Shown here in pieces: positions 32,967-45,413 of a stretch of DNA of 64,000 nucleotides. How positions within the stretch are numbered: the first letter of the stretch is position 1; each line of letters begins with the position of its first letter. The position numbers and the translations under genes were made by a program. Under the pieces are notes generated by a model, which did not search any database, was not told where the DNA came from, and saw only the letters and a program-made list of their open reading frames with translations. Where the stretch lies: the NCBI GenBank assembly GCA_025506515.1, contig CM046458.1:44340574-44404573 (forward strand), in the 5' to 3' direction. This DNA comes from Flaveria trinervia (lineage: Eukaryota > Streptophyta > Magnoliopsida > Asterales > Asteraceae).

Positions 32967-33854
32967 TGACAGGATCAGTGATCACAAGTTTGACGTATCA
33001 GAATATAACGCAGCGGAATACAAATACGAATTAGACAAATTGTAGCAAGCAAACAATATATGTAAGCGTTAAGATCGCATACGGTTATAGGGAGAGAATA
33101 TGAATTTCTGATTTCTAGGAATGTTTATAGATGTAGAATATTTCGAATCAATCAATCATTCCATTCAATTGCTCATATCGCTCATGATTACAATGGGTTG
33201 TCACTCCTTATATAGAGTGCAACAGTCACTGCTGTTATCACGGAAAGTGACAACTGGCAGATCCAATACAGAAATAACTAAATCTTAACAAACTACTGAA
33301 ATGTTCACAACTACTGAGAACATATCAGCAAGTTAAGTACAAAATATAAAACTACTGAAACTACAACGACTGAAGAACAAGCTCTTCAGTCGTTTTACAA
33401 AACTACTGAAACAAAGAAAATAAAACTACTGATATCACAACTACTGAAGAAGTACTCTTCAGCAGTTGTGACAAACTACTGAGGCTTCAGTACTTGATCT
33501 TCAGACTTTGACCTTCAGGCGTTTCATCAGCTGATGACTTCAGTAGATATCATCAGCTGATGTCTTCAGTCTTGTCTTCAGACTTTGTACATCAGTTGTT
33601 GATCTTCAGCACTTGTGAACTCTTCAGCTGTTGTTCTTCAGTACTTTGGTCTTTCAGCTTCAGCACTTGTGTTCTTCAGCTGTTGTACTTCAGCACTTGG
33701 TTCTTCAGCAGTTAAGGTCTTCAGCACTTGATCTTCAGCTGTTGAAGTCTTCAGCACTTGTCAAACTACTGATGAGGCTTTCAGCAGTTGTTGTGATACC
33801 GTGTGGGACTTAGAGGTTTTCTGATCTTGGCTCATTGGTTCTTTTGGTCCAACA
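32967..33854 (-). repeat. C2 3' LTR
   Basis: Reads TGACAGGATCAGTG to TTGGTCCAACA on the plus strand, so TGTTGGACC...GATCCTGTCA in sense. It is 888 bp. Motif-dense from 33285 to 33790 (CAACTACTGA, CTTCAGCAGTTGT, CTTCAGCTGTTG). The TATA box CTATATAAGG (sense) is at 33207-33215. It matches 44527-45408 closely. Confidence 0.95.
33285..33790. repeat. Palindromic motif array in C2 3' LTR
   Basis: About 500 bp are built almost entirely from CTTCAGCACTTG, CTTCAGCTGTTG, ACAACTACTGAA and AAACTACTGA-type units, with both orientations present, so many short hairpins can form (for example ACGACTGAAG...CTTCAGTCGT). The copy at 44850-45350 is nearly identical. Confidence 0.9.
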
Positions 33855-33865
33855 AACTCCCCCTG
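33855..33865 (-). promoter_or_regulatory. Polypurine tract, C2
   Basis: AACTCCCCCTG on the plus strand, CAGGGGGAGTT in sense, next to the 3' LTR and identical to that of C1. Confidence 0.9.
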
Positions 33866-33906
33866 AACCAATGCAGCCAAAACCTCTAACTTATTTATAC
33901 TCCCAC

Positions 33907-36900
33907 TTATTGATGGCAAAAATGTTGGTCTTTTTCCTTCTTGATCAGTAGAGAAGATGACCATGTACGCTCCGGCCTGGGAAGAACCTCAAATATTTGT
34001 TTGGCAGAGTATGAATGGGAACTCTGTTTTGGGGAACTGGACACAGAGTTGTTATCCCATTCATGAGATTCACTTCCCATAATGAGTCTGTACGACTCAC
34101 GAACATAGGCCTCAAGGAGAACAATTTGTTCCTCTTGAGAGAGTTCTTCAGCTCCTCCTTCGAAGAAGAACTCTGGACCATAGTACTCTGATAAGTACTT
34201 CATGGTCCTGCCATTTTTCAGCTCCACCGTAGTTACCTCCCTGTATACAAATTCATCAGGATGGTTGCCTTCAAGGAGTAACTGGAGCTCATTCTTTTGG
34301 ATGTCTTCAAGCTTTTTGTATAACAACCCTTCTTAATCATCTTGTTTTCTAGTAAGGCTTGAGGTGTCTTCTTTGCTTGGTGAGCTTTCTTGAATTCATC
34401 AATGATTTCCCAAGGTGAGACTACAACGGCCAACATGATGGTAGATTCTATTGTTTTTCGTACTTGGCCGTTGTATCTGTGTGGGATAGTTCTTTTATGG
34501 ATTCTAGAACTCACCCTGGGGTCTGGCCATACTCTCACTCTCTCCTTCTGATACTGAAAGGTGTGTCTGAGAGTGTACAGCTTTGAGCATGCCCTTTCAT
34601 GGCTTGAATAGATGATGACTGAGGAAATTCCTTGTCAACCATCTTCAACAGTTGCTCATCGTGCTGTTTCTGCTGTTCTTCTTCTTCTATCTTGACTCTG
34701 ACCATTTCCCTTTGAGAGTCAGGTGTGATCATGGATTGACTCTGGGGTTTTGGTAGCTTAGAACAGCAGAGAGTGGCAGACTATCATCTTCATCCTCTTC
34801 TTCTGCTTCTTTCCATCCTCAGCACCCTTCTCCTTCTACGGGGTACATCACTGGATGATGGTTGGGTTGGTGAAGGGATTGGTTTTGAAGAGAGAGGATG
34901 TTTGGATTTTGGCTTAGAGGTTGGTTGGGAGATTTGAGGGATATGATCTGTTTGAGTGGGTGGAAGGGAAGGTTGATCTAGCATCCTTGTAGTTAATTTT
35001 GCTTTTGTAAGTTTAGCCATCTCTAACCTTTTGCCAGCCCCAGCCTCATCAAGGGCTTCCACAATGATCCCTTTGTTGAATTGCTCAGACAGACAGATTC
35101 TGGTGGCTATAGCCAGAATGCTGTCCCTGGACCATGCGCGGATCTCCATTAATGATCTTCCCAAGTATTTTGCAATAAAGCGGATCATTATTTCCAACCT
35201 CTCTTTCTCAAGAGCATCGTACCCTGCCCATCGGGTTTGTATCTCTTGTACCTCTAACCTTCTGATCTCACTGTCCAGTGTTCAAACCCCTGCCTGAATA
35301 GTTGTTCAATTATTTTATCCATGGAGCGGCTGTGTGTGTGGTGTCAGCTTCTTTGACCAGCTCCTCCAAGGATTTTTCTTCAGCAGTATGATCATCAGCA
35401 CTTCTCTTTCGCTTGTACGTGAGCAGAGGTTGCTTTTCTTGTTCCTCCTCTTCCTCAGATCTCTTCCTCTTTTCTATCTTTCACTGCAGTACTCTCCCCC
35501 TTTTTGGTTGCATTGGAGGAAGGGGTTGGTACCGCAGAAAGAGTCTTGTGGACAGCAGCATCAACCAGGGGCTGTAATGTTGAGGAAAGCCTCTCATCAA
35601 GGGCTTTGATCACTATATCAGTGATTATGGGGGTGATGAGAGGGAGGGAGTTTCGGAGGATAGCACCTATTTGCTCAGGAGGGTTCTTCCTGAGAAGTAG
35701 GGCCTGAAGCAGAGGCGGGTGGTTGATTTTGGGGTGGCTCTGTGTTTGGGAAACCTTCAAGGGAAGGTGCCATCTGTGGGTGTATGATGGTGGCAGATGG
35801 ACTTGCATCCTGAGACATCTTGGCCAGCAGCTCTTTGAGTCTGCTAACCTCATCCTCTAGAATGGGTTTTGAGCAACTACATCGAAGAAGAAGCTCAGGT
35901 CATCATCAGTTGATACTGAATCACCTGACCTCCTGCTTAGAGCAGGATTTACATGCGCTGGGTGTAGACCAGTTGGTGCATGTGCCCCTTGTGCTTGGTA
36001 CTGGGGACTTCCAGCCTCAGGACAATGTCCATCATCAGCTGTTGCCTCTAGGGAGGTCTTAGCAATGTTACCAGCTCACTCTGGTCATGTGCTGAGTCAG
36101 AGGAGGTGGCAGCCTCACTAGATATTCTAAGCTCCGTCTCTACACCAGGAGATAGAATTGGGAAACCCCTGTGCTGTGGGTTCTCATGCACTGTGTTCCT
36201 CCCCCTCAATTGTAGAGGTATTCCCAGTTGGAAGTGGTTTCTGGGGAGGGGGTGAGGAGTGCAATTGAGTCAGCACTTGTGCAATTATTAAGTTGGGCTG
36301 TGAGGGGCGGTTGTTTGGGGTACAGGGGAAGAAGCAGTGTGCACCTGGGGTGGATGGTGCTCTTCAATGGCAATCTCCTCAAGTGAGGAAGATCCCAGAT
36401 AAGTAGGTGCCCCTTGGGTTGCTGCAGGCTCCTGTTGAGAGGAAGCCTGAGCGGCTGTGGCTGGAGGAGTCATTGTATCCACTAGGGGGTTTGGACTAGT
36501 GGATATATCCTGCGTTTGTGTGCAGGAGCATCCTCAGGGGACTCAATTCCCTGAGTAGCCATTTTGGGTTTCTTTTGGTGGGTTTGGTGGGGACATTGAT
36601 TTGGAGGTGGTGGCTGTGGGTTCCAGCTGCGTGGGTTTTCGCAGCTTGGCAGCCAATTTGAGTGTCCGGTCAGAGTTGTGCCGGGAGTATACTTCTGGCA
36701 AAACAGCCGTAGCAGGGACTCCCAAGCCAACAAGTCCTCAGCATTAAGCTGGTCTATTATAATGGCCATTATGAACCGTGGATAGAGTATCCAACGGTTG
36801 GCAGTTAGTTTTTGAGCCATATCTTTGAGCTCTGAAAATATTAATTCTGAAAAATTCAGTGGTTGTTGCTCAAGGATAGAATACAATACCTGCTGCCATT

Positions 36901-37370
36901 TGGTGGACATTTGATCCCAAGACGATGTCTTAGGGGCCAAACATACATTGACCATGTGAAAGATCAGGCGCTCAGCGTCATTAAAGTGTTTCTTCATGAT
37001 GGTGGTGGCACTGAGATCACCTTGATATCCATGCCGAGCAAATGAGAGATCTATGGTGCCCTTCGGATATCCAGCAGGAGAGGTAGCATCACTCAGTTGA
37101 AGAATTTTACGGATTGTTGCAGGAGTAATCACTACTTCTTTGTTGTTGACGACTGACCGGAGGGATTGTGTGTGGCTCTCCTCAGTAGTAACATTAACGT
37201 TCATCCAAAATTGGTTCAAGGATTCGGCATGTAAAACGGGGTTCAGAAGGAATGCCTTGTTGTATGGGGACTGAACCATAAGATCGATAGCAGTATCGAA
37301 CTTAGTCCAGATCGGCGATTTTGAGGTAGGCAACACAGTTGTGTCGCGGTTTAATTTGCATAGACGCCAT
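33907..37370 (-). pseudogene. C2 ORF3 (extra Sirevirus ORF), frameshifted
   Basis: Starts at the ATG at 37370 (MASMQIKPRHNCVAYL), matching the start of C1 ORF3. After an early frameshift near 37330 it reads TKFDTAIDLMVQSPYNKAFL, LNQFWMNVNVTTEE, VVITPATIRKILQLSD, GDLSATTIMKKHFNDAERL, SSWDQMSTKWQQVLYSILE and NRWILYPRFIMAIIIDQL. A Pro/Ser/Thr-rich linker, a charged region and the conserved C-terminus (KLEDIQKNELQLLLEGNHPD, YLSEYYGPEFFFEGG, ESYRLIMGSE) follow. About half a dozen frameshifts break it. Several may be assembly indels, because the element is otherwise young. Confidence 0.75.
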
Positions 37371-37434
37371 GGAAGTGTTTGGAGAGGAACGTTAGGTTTG
37401 AAGAAGATAAAGCATGGAGAGCTCAGGTTAAGGG

Positions 37435-37442
37435 TATTTATA
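37435..37442 (-). promoter_or_regulatory. TATA box upstream of C2 ORF3
   Basis: TATAAATA in sense, about 70 bp before the ORF3 ATG at 37370 and directly downstream of the spacer motif array. It matches C1 in kind and spacing. Confidence 0.6.
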
Positions 37443-37444
37443 GG

Positions 37445-38125
37445 GTACGGGTGAGGAAACGACTGAAGGATGTGGTGTTAGTCATCAGTTGTTTTAAACG
37501 ACCGTTGACATGGTATTATCCTTTCAGACGTTGAAACAGCTGAAGTCGCGGTGTTAGGCATCAGTAGTTTAGAAAACTACTGAAGACCGTGGTTTTGACT
37601 TCAGGTGATTGAAACAACTGAGGACATGGTGTTTGTCATCAGTAGTTATGAAACTACTGAAGACAGTGGTTTTGTCATCAGCTGTTGTAAACAACTGAAG
37701 ACTTGGTATTGGTCATCAGTAGTTATAAAACTGCTGAAGACGTGGTTTTGCTTCAGTTGTTTAAAATGAAACAGCAGTGGTACAAACGACTGAAGGGAAA
37801 GTTCTCTTCAGCTGTTTTCGTCAATTCTTAGCTTTTCAGCTGTTTCAAACTATCCTCAACACATTCATCAGTCTTTATGGCTGATTTCAGTTGTTTCATA
37901 GGACATCAGTACTTATCTGTTTTTACTGATTTCAGTAGTTATGACTACATCAGTAGTTGTAACTACTTCAGTAGTTTAGAGCAGATGAAGTACTTCAGTA
38001 CTTGTGAGAACTTTTAGCCTTCAGTAGTTATAAAAGGTACTGAGGTTAAACGAGCTCATCAGTACTTATATGTGACAGGCACTCATGATCATCAATATGA
38101 ATTACTGAGATCATCAGTAGTTGTC
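37445..38125. repeat. Palindromic motif array in pol-ORF3 spacer of C2
   Basis: Dense CATCAGTAGTT, AACTACTGAAGAC, TCAGCTGTT, AAACAACTGAAGAC and CAGTACTTGT-type motifs in alternating orientation fill the whole spacer between the pol stop (38128) and the ORF3 TATA box. One inverted pair is CATCAGTAGTTATGAAACTACTGA-like around 37640. It has the same vocabulary as the LTRs. Confidence 0.9.
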
Positions 38126-38127
38126 AC

Positions 38128-41100
38128 CTATTCTAGCTGCAGCATACCAAGCCTTAACACCAGGTTTTGGAAAGTTGAACTATCCAAAGGCTTAGTGAAA
38201 ATGTCTGCAAGCTCATCAGCACTGGGCACAAACTTAGGATCAATCAGACCTTTTTCAAAACAGTCTCTTATAAAATGGTGTCTGATCTCTATATGTTTGG
38301 TCCTAGAGTGCTGGACTGGATTTTTGACAATGCAAAGAGCTGAAGCACTATCCATTAACAATGGAGTCTTAGTCTCTGTAATGCCATAATCCAAAAGTTG
38401 GTTTTGAAGCCAGAGTACCTGAGATGTACAGCTTGCAGCAGCAATGTACTCAGCTTCCGCAGTGGATGTAGCAACTGAGGTCTGTTTCTTGCTCTGCCAA
38501 GAAATCAAGCAGTTGCCTAGGAATTGACATCCACCAGAAGTTGATTTCCTGGTCAACTTACACCCTGCATAGTCACTGTCAGAAAAAGCAACTAATTTAC
38601 CAGAATGTCTGGTAGGATACCATAAACCTAGAGATGGAGTGCCTTGCAGATATCTAAAGATCCTCTTGACTGCAATCAGATGAGACTCTTTAGGTGCAGC
38701 CTGAAATCTAGCACAAACACATGTAGCAAACATAATATCTGGTCTAGAAGCTGTTAAATACATCAAGGACCCAATCATACATCTGTAAAGTGTTTCATCA
38801 ACCACTTTACCTTTCTGATCTGAGTCCAGTTGTGTGGTGCTGCTCATGGGAGTAGAACAGGGCTTACAGTTTTGTAAATCAAACTTTTGCAAAAGATCTT
38901 TTGTATATTTGGATTGATGAATAAAAATTCCATCAGCCTTTTGTTTGATTTGCAACCCTAGAAAGAACTGTAATTCTCCCATGGCACTCATTTCAAACTT
39001 CTGTTGCATCAACTTTGTAAAGGCATCACACAACTTTGGATCAGAGGATGCAAAAATAATATCATCTACATAAATTTGAACAAGTAGATTATGCTGCCCA
39101 GCTTTCTTAATAAATAAAGTCTTGTCTATGGAGCCTCTAGTGAAATTGTTTTCCAGAAGAAAGTTTGATAATGTCTCATACCAGGCTCTGGGAGCTTGTT
39201 TTAACCCATAAAGAGCTTTATCAAGCTTATACACCCAATTAGGATGTTTGTTGTCCTCAAAGCCTGGAGGTTGACATACATAAACCTCTTCTTTAACTTT
39301 TCCATACAAAAATGCACTTTTGACATCCATTTGAAAGACTTTAAGTTTTTGATAAGCAGCATAAGCTAAAAACAATCGAATTGCTTCCAGTCTGGCTACA
39401 GGGGCAAAGGTTTCATCATAATCAATACCTTCTTCTTGTGCAAACCCCTGAACAACCAGTCTGGCCTTGTTCTTAACAATAAGCCCATTTTCATCAGTTT
39501 TGTTCCTAAACACCCATTTAGTGCCTATTGCACACTTACCTGGAGGTAGAGGAACCAGTTCCCACACTTGCTGTTTCTTGAACTGAAGAAGCTCAAGCTG
39601 CATGGCATCAACCCATCCATTGTCCTTTAAAGCAATGTGATAATTCTTTGGCTCTTGCTGACTGATGAAGAGAGCATAGAAGCAGAAATTTGACAATTGA
39701 CTTCTTGTTGATACTCCAGCAGTGATATCACCAATGATTTGAGACATGGGGTGATTCTTCAGATCTTGATACACAATGAGATCTGTGCAAGTGTTTGTAG
39801 CCGGTTCAGCAGCAACAGATGGTGATGGTGAATCATTTCCTTGAAACCAATCAGTGGATGGTAATTCAAAGGAAGTTGAATTCGAAGAAATCTCATCAGC
39901 ATTTGTTGTGGATGGTGCTACTGGCGCTACAGGAACATCAGGTCTAGTTGAATCAGGCAGCTGATCACTAACCTGAAGAGGTGAGTACTGCAATCATCAT
40001 CATCATCAGCAGTACCACCAGGTGGTGAACTGTTGACAGGAGCAACAGCAGGAGTTTGATAAGGAACATATTGCAGTATGTCCAGATCAAATAACTCCAC
40101 AGGACTTTGTGGAATTGTCCTTTGGAGATTCATTAAACTTAACATGTAGAGTTTCTTCAACCATCTTTGTTCTGCAGTTGAAGACTCTGTATGCTTTGCA
40201 AGTAGATGAATAACCAACAAAGTATCCTGCATCCACCTTAGGATCAATTTGTGGGTTGATCCTTTGTGTTGAGAATAAAACAGGGACACCCAAATGCTTT
40301 GAAAAATGAAATCAGTGGAGCCAAATGATGGAGAACTTCATATGGAGTCTTCATCAACCTCTGATTTACTAAAACTCTATTTTGCACATAACAAGCTGTG
40401 TTGACAGCTTCGGCCCAAAAGGTCAATGGCAAACCTGAGTCAGCCAGCATGGACCTTGCAGCTTCAATGAGGGTCCTGTTCTTTCTCTCCACTACTCCAT
40501 TTTGTTCCGGAGTCCTTGGAATGCTGAACTGCCTTTTGATTCCCTTTGAGAGATAGAAGTCATCAAGTGTATGATTTCTGAACTCAGTTCCATTATCACT
40601 CCTAATACACTTGACTGGAAGGGAATACTGCTTCTCAATGTACAGCACAAAGTGGATAATCTTCTGAGCAGCCTCATCCTTTGAATGTAGAAAGAAAGTC
40701 CATACAAATCTGGAGTAATCATCCACAATTACCAGACAGTATTTCTTCTTTGCCATGCTCATTACTCTCACAGGACCAAATAGATCCATATGCAGTAATT
40801 GCAAGCAGGCAGTGGACTTGGACACTTCAATAGGAGGAAATGAGACCTTGTGCTGTTTTCCTTTTAAACAAGCAGTGCAAGTTTCATCACAGTGGAACTC
40901 CTTTATTGGTAAGCCTCTGACTAAACTATTGTGGCTAAGCTGATTCATGTTTTTGAGATTAACATGACCAAGCCTCCTGTGCCATAGTTTAGATTCTTGA
41001 AAAGAGGCTTTGGAAAATAGGCAAGGATTACCTTTGAGATCTATCTTCTTAGAGAGATCTAAGGCATACACTCTTCCTGTCCTGTTGGCTTCAGGAGAGT

Positions 41101-41538
41101 GTGATCATCCAACACCTTGTCAATCAAGGGCAAAACTTTGGATGACAGAATCCTACAGTTTTGACTTGTGAAAAGGGCAACATGGCCTTTATCACACATT
41201 TGACTGACACTCAAGAGGTTGTACTTGAGATTTTCCACATGATTAACATCATCAAATTTGATTTCTCCATTGGAGACAAAGCCCTTACCGATGATGTAAC
41301 CCCTAGCATCATTGCCAAAAGAGACAAATCCCTTCTTTCCTTGAGAGTAGTCATGAAGAAGAGAGATGTTCCCAGTCATGTGCATGGATCCCCCACTGTC
41401 TACATACCAGATGCTATTTTGGCATGTTGAAGAACCCTGCAATAATAAACAATCAGTTAGTTTTAGAGACCCAAACCTTTTTGGTTTTGGGCCTGGTCTC
41501 ATCAATAGATGGTAAACTAGCATGTTTATTTGTAACAA
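38128..41538 (-). pseudogene. pol: C2 pol (PR-IN-RT-RNaseH), nearly intact
   Basis: The polyprotein is spread over four frames joined by frameshifts near 41065, 40265 and 39950; all catalytic residues are present. Protease: WYVDSGGSMHMTG. Integrase: zinc motif HRRLGHVNLKN...HCDETCTACLKGK, then HMDLFGPV, IRSDNGTEF and NGVVERKNRTL, a complete DDE set. The RT-RNaseH frame (38128-39993, 621 residues) is uninterrupted: LVVQGFAQEEGIDYDETFAP, FQMDVKSAFLYG, LYGLKQAPRAWYE, QIYVDDIIFAS, then FSDSDYAGC, EAEYIAAASC and LLMDSASAL, ending MLQLE. It is called a pseudogene only because of the frameshifts, which may be sequence errors. Confidence 0.9.
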
Positions 41539-44292
41539 CAGCCTGAGAGGAAGAAGATGGTGCAGAAGAGGAGTCCTTTGGCTTAGACCTCCTTTTCTGT
41601 GGTTTCAACATAGGAGAATCTAGTTGGTTAACTCTACCCAACAGATGTTGTACCATCATCACCAGCTGTGTCTGATTTTGTGATAAAGCTTTCAGCTCAT
41701 CAGACACATTGCTAGTGGAGTTAGATAAGGTCCTATGTTGCACCTTCTTCTTTTGAGCACCCTCAGCTGTCACCTGTTTAACTCCTTCCTTTTTGGATTG
41801 CTTTAAGGACTTAAGGGTTACAGGATTTGATGTTGCTGATACAAATGTGGTCTCAAACTCAGTTTTCATTTTTACCATTTTCTCATTAATTTCTTCCTTT
41901 TGTTTGAGTTTGGAACCTCTTTTGTACCAACAATCATCTGTAAGATGATTGAACAAACCACATACTTCACATGGTTTCTTCTTCATCTTAGGTTGATCAT
42001 CAACTAAAGATGGTGAAGCAACAGAAGACTTGTTCTTCAATGCTTTGGAAGCATTGGTTGCTTTCTTGACAGCATCTTTAGTAGTCTTCAAACTCTTTCT
42101 ACTGCCAGTTTTCTTCTCTTCAGTACTGACAGCAGTTGAAGTTTGAACTTCAGGAGTTGAATCCTGCTCTCCAGTCCTTTCAGGACCTTCAGGATTGACT
42201 CCTGAGTTGATCAACTTATTGATCATGTGAATGTCAGCATTTGGACCATCAACATCAGCTGATAGGTTCAAAGAGGACTTGATACTGACTGCTACTTCTG
42301 ATTGTGCTGTATCAGAAGGTAGATCACATGACTTGATGGATTGGTTATCACTCTCACCATCAGATTCTACCTCTGCTCTTGGGTAAAATCTGTAGGTGGA
42401 GCAGTGTGATTGTAACCAATTCCAAACTTCACATTTGAAGCAGATTGCTTACTAAGAAGCATTTCAAAACCTTTGCATGATTGTACCCATCTATCACACT
42501 CGACCTGGGTAACTGCAAGGGTTTCTTTGAGATCTTTGTACTTCTCTAGAAGTACATCTTCTCTAGCCTTATCATCATTATTTTGCAATTCAGTTTATAA
42601 ACCTCATCATTTTTATCTTTGAGCACAAACTCAAACTCAGCTGTTTTTGGAAATTACTTGTTCTAGCTCAATGTTCTTATTAATTAAAGCTACATTTGCT
42701 TCTCTAATGGAAGCAAATGCTGCTATGCATTGTTCAGAACATAATTTGGCTTTTGCCTCAGAGGATACCTGTGATACCTGTGGTGTAGAGGCATTGGAAG
42801 ATGAAGTATCAGCAGACTCCAAAGCCATAAGAGCTAGATTCCCAAAGGGACTGTCACCACCATGTTGACCAGCACCTGAGAACAGTTGATCATGACCAGA
42901 CAAGTCATCTGGTAAACTGCTCCAGTCAACAACTCCTGGGGTGAAGAAGCTGTGTTGTTGAGATGAAGGTTGTTGATGAGATAGGGAAGGCTGAGGTTCT
43001 GGTAATGCATGAGGTTGTGGTGTCATAGGAACTTGAACTTGACTTGACTGTGGCATGTAATAACAAGGGTACTGATAAGGCATTGACCCTGAGGAACAAA
43101 ATATGCCGGAGATTGTTGTTGAGGATGATGACTAGATGTGACAGGATGTTGCCCTCTGTTTTGTTGACTGTTGCCAGGAAAAGTCACAAAGGGTGCAGTA
43201 GAGTTTGATCCAGTTGATCTACACTCTCTTGCAAAGTGTCCAAGCCGTTGGCATTTGTGACACCTCAACTTGCTCTTGTCAAAACCAACTTTGGTTTTGC
43301 CAGAGAGTCCTGGGAATTTTTTCCAGTTCTTTTGTAGAACTTCTGAGATCTGATATTATCAAGGCCATTTGGCTCAAAATATCCATCTCTTCTAAGTCAT
43401 CATCAGCAATCCCCTTGAGATCATCAATGATGAACATAAATTGTCATTATTACCTCCAGTAAACTGACCATCAACACTTACAAATGCAGAATTAGAAGTG
43501 CTCGAAGAGAAATTAATATGCTCATCATACTGGCATTCAGATGCAGCATATTCTGACTCATGACCCACCAAGGCAGTGTTGCCTTGAATAAAGTCTTCAG
43601 TGAGCTTTCCAGATGAAGACAGCTTTCTCTTCTGTTCTATCTCTCTCTCAAAAGTGAGCAATTTCCCATGGAGTTGGGTGAGAGATAGTTTGTCCAAACT
43701 TGCACTGGAGCGTAGGACAATAGTATATGTGTCCCATCTCTCAGGCAGTGATCTGAGAATCTGTTATTCATCTGAATATTGGTGTATTCAAGTTTGACCA
43801 TTTTTAGTTCAGAGATCAAACAAGAAAACGCTCATATTGTTGAGTCAGTGTCTCATCCTTTCTATGAGAGAATGTCTCATATTGTTGGGCAAGAATTTCT
43901 CTATTATTTGCCAAGACCTCATCTGTTCCTCCAAATTGTTCTTTCAAAGCAATCCAGAGGTCATGGGCAGTTTCATGATGCATTAGCCCAGAATAGATTT
44001 CATTGGGCAAAGCCATGGCCAGAATTCCATGGGCTTTTGCATCAATCTCAAGCAACTTTTTATCCTCATCTGAGTATTGCTCCCTCTCCTCTTTCGGAAC
44101 CATTTGATTGGTTTCCGGGTTATTCACCATAGGCTTGTGTGGCCCATGTACCACAGATGTCCAACACCCTGCGCTGTTAACAGACAGGTGATGAAGCATA
44201 CGTCTTTGCCATATGTTATACTCATTCCTAACCAGCATAGGAGGCTTGGTTGAGGAACCAGTATTGTGAGGATCATTGGAGGGAGTGGTCAT
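41453..44292 (-). pseudogene. gag: C2 gag, frameshifted
   Basis: Starts MTTPSNDPHNTGSSTKPPML at 44292 and is colinear with C1 gag. Capsid core: YNIWQRRMLHHLSV, DAKAHGILAMALPNEIYSG, ALKEQFGGTDEVLANN. A first zinc knuckle CHKCQRLGHFAREC is at 43221-43262. A Pro/Gln-rich region, a helix-rich region and a second knuckle CEVCGLFNHLTDDC (41930-41971) follow. The C-terminal frame (42271-41453, 272 residues) ends TKKVWVSKTN and overlaps the start of the protease frame by 86 bases. Frameshifts lie near 43820, 43730, 43390, 43270, 43080, 42620 and 42370. The matching C1 sequence allows reading order to be checked. Confidence 0.85.
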
Positions 44293-44513
44293 TTTCAGTT
44301 CAAGAACAGTTTGTTCAAGTTTTAAAAAGTTTTAGACAAACCACAACAAACTCAATGAGAACCAAGAATAAGATCTCAGGATGAATGAGCAGAAATACAG
44401 AAAAATTCAATCTCTATAACCGTTTCTTGCAAAAACAAAAGCTAATTCAATCAAACTTGGATCTTGAATAGCAGTTTCAATGATCAATTATTAGATCGAT
44501 CAATGATTAACCT

Positions 44514-44525
44514 GCTCTGATACAT
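44514..44525 (-). promoter_or_regulatory. Primer binding site (initiator tRNA-Met), C2
   Basis: GCTCTGATACAT on the plus strand, close to the reverse complement of TGGTATCAGAGC with one mismatch, next to the 5' LTR. Confidence 0.85.
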
Positions 44526-44526
44526 T

Positions 44527-45408
44527 TGACAGGATCAGTGATCATTTTGACGTATCAGAATATAACGCAGCGGAATACAAATACGAATTAGACAAATTGT
44601 AGCAAGCAAAATAGATGTAAGCGTAAGATCGCATACGGTTATAGGGAGAGAATATGAATTTCTGATTTCTAGGAATGTTTATAGAGTAGAATATTTCGAA
44701 TCAATCAATCATTCCATTCAATTGCTCATATCGCTCAATGATTACAAGGGTTGTCACTCCTTATATAGAGTGCACATCACTCCTGCTGTTATCACGGAAA
44801 GTGACAACTGGCAGATCCAATACAGAAATAACTAAATCTTAACAAACTACTGAAATGTTCACAACTACTGAGAACATATCAGCAAGTTAAGTACAAAATA
44901 TAAACACTACTGAAACTACAACGACTGAAGAACAAGCTCTTCAGTCGTTTTACAAAACTACTGAAACAAAAAAATAAAACTACTAATATCACAACTACTG
45001 AAGAAGTACTCTTCAGCAGTTGTGACAAACTACGAGGCTTCAGTACTTGATCTTCAGACTTTGACCTTCAGGCGTTTCATCAGCTGATGACTTCAGTAGA
45101 TATCATCACTGATGTCTTCAGTCTTTGTCTTCAGACTTTGTACATCAGTTGTTGATCTTCAGCACTTGTGAACTCTTCAGCTGTTGTTCTTCAGTACTTT
45201 GGTCTTTCAGCTTCAGCACTTGTGTTCTTCAGCTGTTGTACTTCAGCACTTTGGTTCTTCAGCAGTTAAGGTCTTCAGCACTTGATCTTCAGCTGTTGAA
45301 GTCTTCAGCACTTGTCAAACTACTGATGAGGCTTTCAGCAGTTGTTGTGATACCGTGTGGGACTTAGAGGTTTTCTGATCTTGGCTCATTGGTTCTTTTG
45401 GTCCAACA
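44527..45408 (-). repeat. C2 5' LTR
   Basis: 882 bp, the same ends as the 3' LTR, followed on the plus strand by the target-site duplication GGGCC. The sense TATA box CTATATAAGG is at 44759-44768 and the motif array at 44850-45350. Confidence 0.95.
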
Positions 45409-45413
45409 GGGCC

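Larger units (their letters stand above)
32967..45408 (-). mobile_element. Ty1/copia (Sirevirus-like) element C2, full length
   Basis: About 12.4 kb in minus orientation: 3' LTR at 32967-33854, ORF3, motif-rich spacer, pol, gag, primer binding site and 5' LTR at 44527-45408, with a perfect GGGCC target-site duplication. It belongs to the same family as C1, with similar proteins, polypurine tract and motif vocabulary. Its LTRs are about 170 bp longer and partly different. It is the youngest-looking element here: the LTRs differ mostly by small indels and all pol catalytic residues are present. Confidence 0.95.

Noticed and set aside
40755..40943. Plus-strand frame nearly identical to one antisense at 24032-24220
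   Set aside because: Both are antisense shadows of the pre-integrase region of family C pol. The conservation comes from the coding strand.
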